Shown: positions 59,921-64,000 of the stretch, one piece after another | Position numbering within the stretch: the first letter of the stretch is position 1 | Layout of the letters: the number at the start of each line of letters is the position of its first letter | The notes under the pieces: model-generated | Told to the model about the DNA's origin: nothing | What the model saw: only the letters and a program-made list of their open reading frames with translations | Databases searched by the model: none | Position numbers and translations under genes: made by a program | From: Planotetraspora sp. A-T 1434 | Lineage (GTDB): Bacteria > Actinomycetota > Actinomycetes > Streptosporangiales > Streptosporangiaceae | Reading direction: 5' to 3' | Assembly: GCF_025420585.1 (NCBI RefSeq) | Contig: NZ_JAOEGB010000002.1 | Location: 1 to 64,000, forward strand | DNA: 64,000 bases

Positions 59921-61531
59921 TCAGTGCTGGACAGCCTTCTCCGCCCCGACGCCGGTTAGCGAGCGGACCTCGATCTCGGCGTACTTCTCCGCGTTGTACT
60001 CCTTGCTGAGGACCGTGCCGAGGTAACCGAACAGGAAGCCGAGCGGGATCGACACGATGCCGGGGTTCGACAGCGGGAACCAGTGGAAGTCCACGTCGGG
60101 GAACATGGCCGTCTTCGAGCCGGAGACGACCGGCGAGAAGATGACCAGGACGACGGCGGAGATCAGGCCACCGTAGATCGCCGACACCGCGCCGGCCGTG
60201 TTGAACCGCTTCCAGAACAGGCTGTAGAGGATCGCCGGGAGGTTGCCCGACGCGGCGACCGCGAACGCGAGCGCCACGAGGAAGGCCACGTTGAGCGACT
60301 GGGCGAGGATGCCGAGGACGATCGCGACCGCGCCGATGACGAACGCGGACAGGCGGGCGACCAGCACCTCCTCCTTGTCGGTGACGTTCCCCCGCTTGAA
60401 CACGTGGGCGTACAGGTCGTGCGCGAAGCTCGACGAGGAGGCGAGCGTCAGGCCGGCGACCACGGCGAGGATCGTGGCGAACGCGACCGCGGCGATGACC
60501 GCGAGCAGGATCGTGCCGCCGACGTCGCCGAAGATCTGCCTCCCGATCTCCTCCGCGAGCTGCGGCGCGGCGGTGTTGCCCGCCGCGTTGGCCGTGGAGA
60601 TCTTCTTGGACCCGACGATGGCCGCCGCGCCGAAGCCCAGGACCAGGGTCAGCAGGTAGAAGACGCCGATGATGCCGATGCCCCACATGACCGACTTGCG
60701 GGCGTCCTTCGCGGTGGGCACGGTGTAGAAGCGGATCAGGATGTGCGGCAGGCCCGCCGTGCCGAGCACGAGGGCGAGCCCCAGGCTGATCAGGTCGATC
60801 TTCCCGGCGATTCCCTGCGCCTCCGTGCCGTACTTGAGCCCGGAGTTGAGGAACGCGTCGCCCTTGCCGCTCTGCGCCGCCGCGTCGCCGAGGAGTTTCG
60901 ACACGTTGAAGCCGAACTTGCCGAGGACGAGCAGCGTCACCAGGGCGGCGCCGGTCATCAGCATGACGGCCTTGACGATCTGCACCCAGGTGGTGCCCTT
61001 CATGCCGCCGATCACGACGTAGATCACCATGAGCAGGCCGACGGCGATGATCGTCCACATCTTGCCGGAGTCCGACTTGATGCCGAGCAGCAGTCCGACC
61101 AGGGCGCCCGCGCCGACCATCTGCGCGAGCAGGTAGAAGATGCTCACCGTGATCGTGGAGACCCCGGCGGCCGTGCGGACCGGGCGGGGGCTCATCCGGA
61201 AGGCGAGCACGTCGGCCATCGTGTACTTGCCGGAGTTCCGCATCAGCTCCGCGACCAGCAGCAGCGCCACCAGCCACGCGACGAGGAAGCCGATCGAGTA
61301 GAGGAACCCGTCGTAGCCCGACAGCGCGATGATGCCCGCGATGCCGAGGAACGACGCCGCCGACATGTAGTCGCCGCCGATCGCCAGGCCGTTCTGCACG
61401 CCGCTGAACGAGCGGCCGCCGGCGTAGAAGTCGGTCGCGTCCTTCGTGTGGCGGCTCGCCCAGAAGGTGATCCCCAGCGTGCCCGCGACGAAGACCAGGA
61501 ACAGGATGGTGGACAGGGTCTCGTGCTTCAC
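59921..61531 (-). CDS. actP: Cation/acetate symporter
   Basis: 536 residues, SSS family with 13-14 helices. 'ATDFYAGGRSFSGVQNGLAIGGDYMSAASFLGIAGIIALSGYDGFLYSIGFLVAWLVALLLVAELMRNSGKYTMADVLAFR' is split here only by description; the GGDYMSAASFLG and 'LMVIYVVIGGMKGTTWVQIVKA' segments are typical of ActP. 'ILIRFYTVPTAKDARKSV' and 'AFAVAASGNLPAILYSLFWKRFN' follow. It takes up acetate and related short acids with sodium. The ATG overlaps the DUF485 stop codon by 4 bp, the usual yjcH-actP arrangement. Confidence 0.93.
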   Translation of the reverse strand: MKHETLSTILFLVFVAGTLGITFWASRHTKDATDFYAGGRSFSGVQNGLAIGGDYMSAASFLGIAGIIALSGYDGFLYSIGFLVAWLVALLLVAELMRNSGKYTMADVLAFRMSPRPVRTAAGVSTITVSIFYLLAQMVGAGALVGLLLGIKSDSGKMWTIIAVGLLMVIYVVIGGMKGTTWVQIVKAVMLMTGAALVTLLVLGKFGFNVSKLLGDAAAQSGKGDAFLNSGLKYGTEAQGIAGKIDLISLGLALVLGTAGLPHILIRFYTVPTAKDARKSVMWGIGIIGVFYLLTLVLGFGAAAIVGSKKISTANAAGNTAAPQLAEEIGRQIFGDVGGTILLAVIAAVAFATILAVVAGLTLASSSSFAHDLYAHVFKRGNVTDKEEVLVARLSAFVIGAVAIVLGILAQSLNVAFLVALAFAVAASGNLPAILYSLFWKRFNTAGAVSAIYGGLISAVVLVIFSPVVSGSKTAMFPDVDFHWFPLSNPGIVSIPLGFLFGYLGTVLSKEYNAEKYAEIEVRSLTGVGAEKAVQH

Positions 61532-61854
61532 TTGGCCTTCTCCTCGACCTTGTCGCGGAGCTCGTCGGCGAGCGGGTCGAGCTTGCTAGCGGCGTGCCGG
61601 GAGTACGCCCAGGCGATCAGGAACGTGGACACGAACTGCAGGAGGCCGAAGACCAGGGCGACGTTGATGTTGCCGAAGAGCTTGGTGCCCATGAAGCCGC
61701 GGGCAAAGCCGGACAGCACCACATAAAGCAGGTACCAGGCGAGGAACGCGACGGTCATCGGGAAGGCCCAGGAACGGTACCGGCGGCGCAGTTCCTGGAA
61801 CTGGTCGCTGGCCTGTATCTCCTCATAGACCGATGAGTCGTGCTGAACGGTCAC
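61528..61854 (-). CDS. DUF485 membrane protein, partner of ActP
   Basis: 108 residues from the GTG at 61854 (VTVQHDSSVYEEIQAS), GGAGGG ribosome site 3 bp upstream. Two membrane helices: 'FPMTVAFLAWYLLYVVLSGFARGF' and 'VALVFGLLQFVSTFLIAWAYSRHAA', preceded by 'FQELRRRYRSW', the DUF485 pattern (YjcH). Co-occurs with ActP in many bacteria and is thought to assist it. The longer reading to 61977 runs through the Crp-like site and is unlikely. Confidence 0.88.
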   Translation of the reverse strand: MTVQHDSSVYEEIQASDQFQELRRRYRSWAFPMTVAFLAWYLLYVVLSGFARGFMGTKLFGNINVALVFGLLQFVSTFLIAWAYSRHAASKLDPLADELRDKVEEKAK

Positions 61855-61870
61855 ATGCCCTCCTTCGACA

Positions 61871-61884
61871 GTGATCTGGATCAC
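61871..61884. promoter_or_regulatory. Crp/GlxR-type site upstream of the DUF485-actP pair
   Basis: GTGATCTGGATCAC at 61871-61884 matches the GTGA-N6-TCAC core of Crp/GlxR-family sites perfectly and is itself a palindrome. It lies 17 bp upstream of the DUF485 start codon. Crp/GlxR-type control of acetate uptake is known in corynebacteria; a site this close to the start codon would more likely repress or bind a downstream-of-promoter location. The gap 61855-62023 contains no gene. Confidence 0.65.
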
Positions 61885-62023
61885 CTCAACGTAGGAGCGC
61901 GGACCCTTCCCTTTCGAGACCCGGACGCCGCCGCGTCGCCCAGCCGTACCGGTCGCTCGGTCACCTGGGCGGGGCATGCGGCGAAAGGTCGGTTGCGCGC
62001 GCCGAACGGTCCCGCGCCGCGGT

Positions 62024-63499
62024 TCAGATCGAGCGGGGATGCCAGTCGCCGCGGTCGACGTTCAGCGTCTCGGGGGTGTGCAGGCGCACCATCGTCCGGG
62101 CGACACCGCGCGGCACCCGCGACGGCGTGAGCAGCGAGACCACCACCATGACGGTGAACGACACCGGCACCGTCCAGGCCGCCGGCTGCGCCAGCAGCGC
62201 CTCGGTCCAGCCCGTGTACGGCCCGCCGACTATGGTCGCCAGGACCGCCGCACAGGCCAGCCCACCCCCGATGAGCAGCCCCGCCAGGGCCCCGGCCGTG
62301 GTCAGCCTGCGCCACCAGATGCCCAGCACGAGCAGCGGGCAGAACGACGACGCGGCCACCGCGAACGCCAGCCCCACCACGTTGGCGACCGGCAGCGAAC
62401 GCGCCATCCCCGCCAGCGCGAACGGCACGACCACCGCGACCGCCGTGGCGACCCGGAACGAGCGCACCCCGCCGTGGAGAATGTCCTGGGCGATCACCCC
62501 GGCGACCGAGACCGTCAGCCCCGACGACGTGGACAGGAACGCCGCGAACGCCCCGGCCGTCACGAGTGCGGTCAGCAACTCCCCGGCGATACCGCCCACC
62601 AGCCGCCCGGGCAGCGTCAGCACCACCGTGTCGGTGGCCGGCAGGCCGTACACCCGCCCGAGGAAGCCGTAGATCGCCGGCATCAGGTAGAACGCGCCCA
62701 GCAGGGTCAGGACCACCAGGGTCGTACGGCGGGCCGCCCGGCCGTCCGGGTTCGTGTAGAAGCGGACCAGCACGTGCGGCAGGCCCATCGTGCCGAGGAA
62801 AGTGGCCAGGATGAGCGAGTACGTCTCGTAGAGCGGGTGCTCCCGGCCGTGCAGCGGCAGCGCCCACGGATCGCCGGTCCGGAGCCCCGGAGACCCGCCC
62901 GAGCGCCACGCGGCCAGCATGAACACCAGCGGCACGGCGAGCGCGGTGAGCTTCAGCCAGTACTGGAACGCCTGGACGAACGTGATCGACCGCATCCCGC
63001 CCGACAGCACGTTGACCGCGACCACCCCCGCGACCAGCAGCCCCCCGGCCCAGGTCGGCGCGCCCGTGATCGTACGGAACACCAGCCCGGCGCTCTGGAA
63101 CTGCGGCATCAGGTACAGCCAGCCGATCAGCAGGACCAGCACGCTCGACATCCGGCGCACGGCCATCGACTCCAGCCGGGCCTCCGCGAAGTCGGGCAGC
63201 GTGTAGGCCCCCGAACGCCGCAGCGGCGCGGACACCAGCACGAGCAGCACGAGATAGCCGCCCGTCCAGCCGACCGGGAGCCACAGCATGTCCGCGCCGT
63301 AGGTCAGGATGAGCCCGGCGATGCCGAGGAACGACGCCGCCGAGAGATACTCCCCGCCGATCGCCGAGGCGTTCCACAGGGGCGACACCGTCCGGGACGC
63401 GACGTAGAAGTCCGACGTCGTGCGGGACATCCTGATGCCGAACGCCCCGATCAGAAGAGCAGCCAGCATCACCAGGACGACGGCGACGATCCCGCTCAC
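62024..63499 (-). CDS. Sodium:solute symporter (SSS family), second copy
   Basis: 491 residues from the GTG at 63499, overlapping the previous stop codon by 4 bp. About 13 helices. Family motifs: 'TTSDFYVASRTVSPLWNASAIGGEYLSAASFLGIAGLIL', in which SDFYVASR and GGEYLSAASFLG match ActP-like symporters; 'LPHVLVRFYTNPDGRAARRTTLVVL' and 'LAFAVAASSFCPLLVLGIWW'. The C-terminus carries a soluble tail 'RTMVRLHTPETLNVDRGDWHPRSI'. Closely related to ActP but clearly different, so it probably carries another short carboxylate such as pyruvate or lactate. Part of the minus-strand operon with the small membrane gene and LytTR regulator. Confidence 0.9.
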   Translation of the reverse strand: MSGIVAVVLVMLAALLIGAFGIRMSRTTSDFYVASRTVSPLWNASAIGGEYLSAASFLGIAGLILTYGADMLWLPVGWTGGYLVLLVLVSAPLRRSGAYTLPDFAEARLESMAVRRMSSVLVLLIGWLYLMPQFQSAGLVFRTITGAPTWAGGLLVAGVVAVNVLSGGMRSITFVQAFQYWLKLTALAVPLVFMLAAWRSGGSPGLRTGDPWALPLHGREHPLYETYSLILATFLGTMGLPHVLVRFYTNPDGRAARRTTLVVLTLLGAFYLMPAIYGFLGRVYGLPATDTVVLTLPGRLVGGIAGELLTALVTAGAFAAFLSTSSGLTVSVAGVIAQDILHGGVRSFRVATAVAVVVPFALAGMARSLPVANVVGLAFAVAASSFCPLLVLGIWWRRLTTAGALAGLLIGGGLACAAVLATIVGGPYTGWTEALLAQPAAWTVPVSFTVMVVVSLLTPSRVPRGVARTMVRLHTPETLNVDRGDWHPRSI

Positions 63500-63867
63500 C
63501 GGCGTTCTACGAGGTCGGCGAAGTCGCGCTCGTTCCGCTCGGCCTGCCGTACGTAGAGCCAGGCGCCCACGACGAAGGCGGGATAGATCAGACCGGCGAG
63601 CACCACCCACGGCAACGGCACGCCGAGCAGCAGCATCCCGCGCAATTCGGGGACCAGCAGGAACAGCAGCGGCAGCCCGCCGACGACGCACGCCAGCACA
63701 GTGCAGACGAACAGGCCGAGGCGGAACTGCGTCCTCACCAGAGACCGCATGTAGACCTCGCCGAGCCGCGTCTGCTCGTCTATTTCGCGCGTAAGGGGAT
63801 GGCGCGGCCTGCGGGCGGCGGCCGTGCGGGGGCTTGTCACGACGACCCTGCGTGGCTTGCCCGTCAT
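63496..63867 (-). CDS. Small DUF485-like membrane partner of the second symporter
   Basis: 123 residues, ATG at 63867. A basic N-terminus of about 45 residues (RRPRHPLTREIDEQTRLGEVYMRSLVRTQFRLG) precedes two membrane helices: 'LFVCTVLACVVGGLPLLFLLVP' and 'VPLPWVVLAGLIYPAFVVGAWLYVRQAERNERDF'. The layout mirrors the DUF485 partner of ActP. It starts 3 bp after the LytTR-type gene and overlaps the symporter start by 4 bp, so the three form one unit. Confidence 0.8.
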   Translation of the reverse strand: MTGKPRRVVVTSPRTAAARRPRHPLTREIDEQTRLGEVYMRSLVRTQFRLGLFVCTVLACVVGGLPLLFLLVPELRGMLLLGVPLPWVVLAGLIYPAFVVGAWLYVRQAERNERDFADLVERR

Positions 63868-63870
63868 GAC

Positions 63871-64000
63871 CTACGCCTCCCGCTTCGCTTTGCGGGCCCG
63901 GCGGACCAGGAGGTCACGCAGCTCGCGGGTGTGGCGGCGGCTGACCGGGATCTCGGTCTCCCCGACGCGGACGACGCATCTGCCGGAGTCGATGTGCAAC
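63871..64000 (-). CDS. LytTR-type response regulator, C-terminal end (partial)
   Basis: The gene runs off the right edge. The last 42 residues are visible on the minus strand (LHIDSGRCVVRVGETEIPV then SRRHTRELRDLLVRRARKAK), ending EA before a TAG at 63873-63871. The pattern 'VRVGETEIPVSRRHTRELRDLL' is typical of the LytTR DNA-binding domain. In actinobacteria such a regulator often precedes an SSS symporter and controls it together with a histidine kinase that would lie to the right. It stops 3 bp before the small membrane gene. Confidence 0.75.
   Translation of the reverse strand, partial: LHIDSGRCVVRVGETEIPVSRRHTRELRDLLVRRARKAKREA

Overview
The window is high-GC actinobacterial DNA. It shows many GTG and TTG starts, short leaders or likely leaderless genes, a Cys-Gly-Val tRNA cluster, a large ATP-binding LuxR regulator, a cobalamin riboswitch in front of a class Ia ribonucleotide reductase, and lipid/wax and sugar-import genes. 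The style fits a Streptosporangiaceae-like filamentous actinomycete. That is an inference from gene content; no 16S rRNA gene or species marker is present.

Layout. 1-8.9 kb: an mscS-type channel, nrdB and nrdA (minus strand) behind a cobalamin riboswitch and a tandem pair of NrdR-like boxes, an orphan Bug/TctC lipoprotein, glmS with a small partner, and three tRNAs ending in a terminator. 9-14.2 kb: a methyltransferase pseudogene that has lost its SAM-binding loop, an MFS exporter, and a two-gene unit with a molybdopterin oxidoreductase that lacks the usual Fe-S cysteines. 14.4-20.8 kb: a LAL regulator followed by an alpha/beta hydrolase with a cysteine in the nucleophile position and a GMC flavoprotein with a ferredoxin-like CxxCxxCxxxC motif. 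20.7-30.3 kb: a LigD-type polymerase, a secreted GH28 protein, a phosphotransferase, an APC permease, ribokinase, a CbiX-like protein and a DUF2203 protein.

30.4-46.5 kb is one 16-kb catabolic island. A minus-strand operon (Gfo/Idh/MocA oxidoreductase, CUT1-type sugar ABC importer, aldehyde dehydrogenase, zinc alcohol dehydrogenase) is divergent from a plus-strand operon (RbsA/RbsC/RbsC-like plus binding protein, then a LacI regulator). A third transcription unit follows (CoA-transferase, acyl-CoA dehydrogenase, second Gfo/Idh/MocA enzyme). Copies of one LacI-style operator, GAAASCGGTTAC, sit before all three units, so they probably form one regulon. The chemistry implied is import of a glycosylated or polyhydroxylated compound, oxidation through alcohol and aldehyde to acid, CoA activation and dehydrogenation. 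No glycoside hydrolase or dedicated sugar kinase is present inside the island.

46.6-64 kb: an MmyB-like regulator divergent from a DHA2 exporter, a double-GNAT protein, a small secreted cysteine-containing protein, an aldo/keto reductase, a PaaK-like ligase, a frameshifted VapC with its probable antitoxin, PolX, a membrane protein, a sulfite-oxidase-like molybdoenzyme, a WS/DGAT acyltransferase with a TetR neighbour, and a minus-strand solute-symporter region (LytTR regulator end, small membrane protein, SSS symporter, DUF485 protein, ActP) with a Crp-like site.

The most unusual structure is a dispersed intergenic repeat family found at three loci (2424-2669, 24883-24947, 29755-29901). A 12-bp motif, GTGATCATGCAC or its reverse complement, recurs at exactly 53-bp steps, about five helical turns. 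Arms of opposite orientation face each other across a hairpin, and the outermost copy often begins only 6 bp beyond a stop codon.
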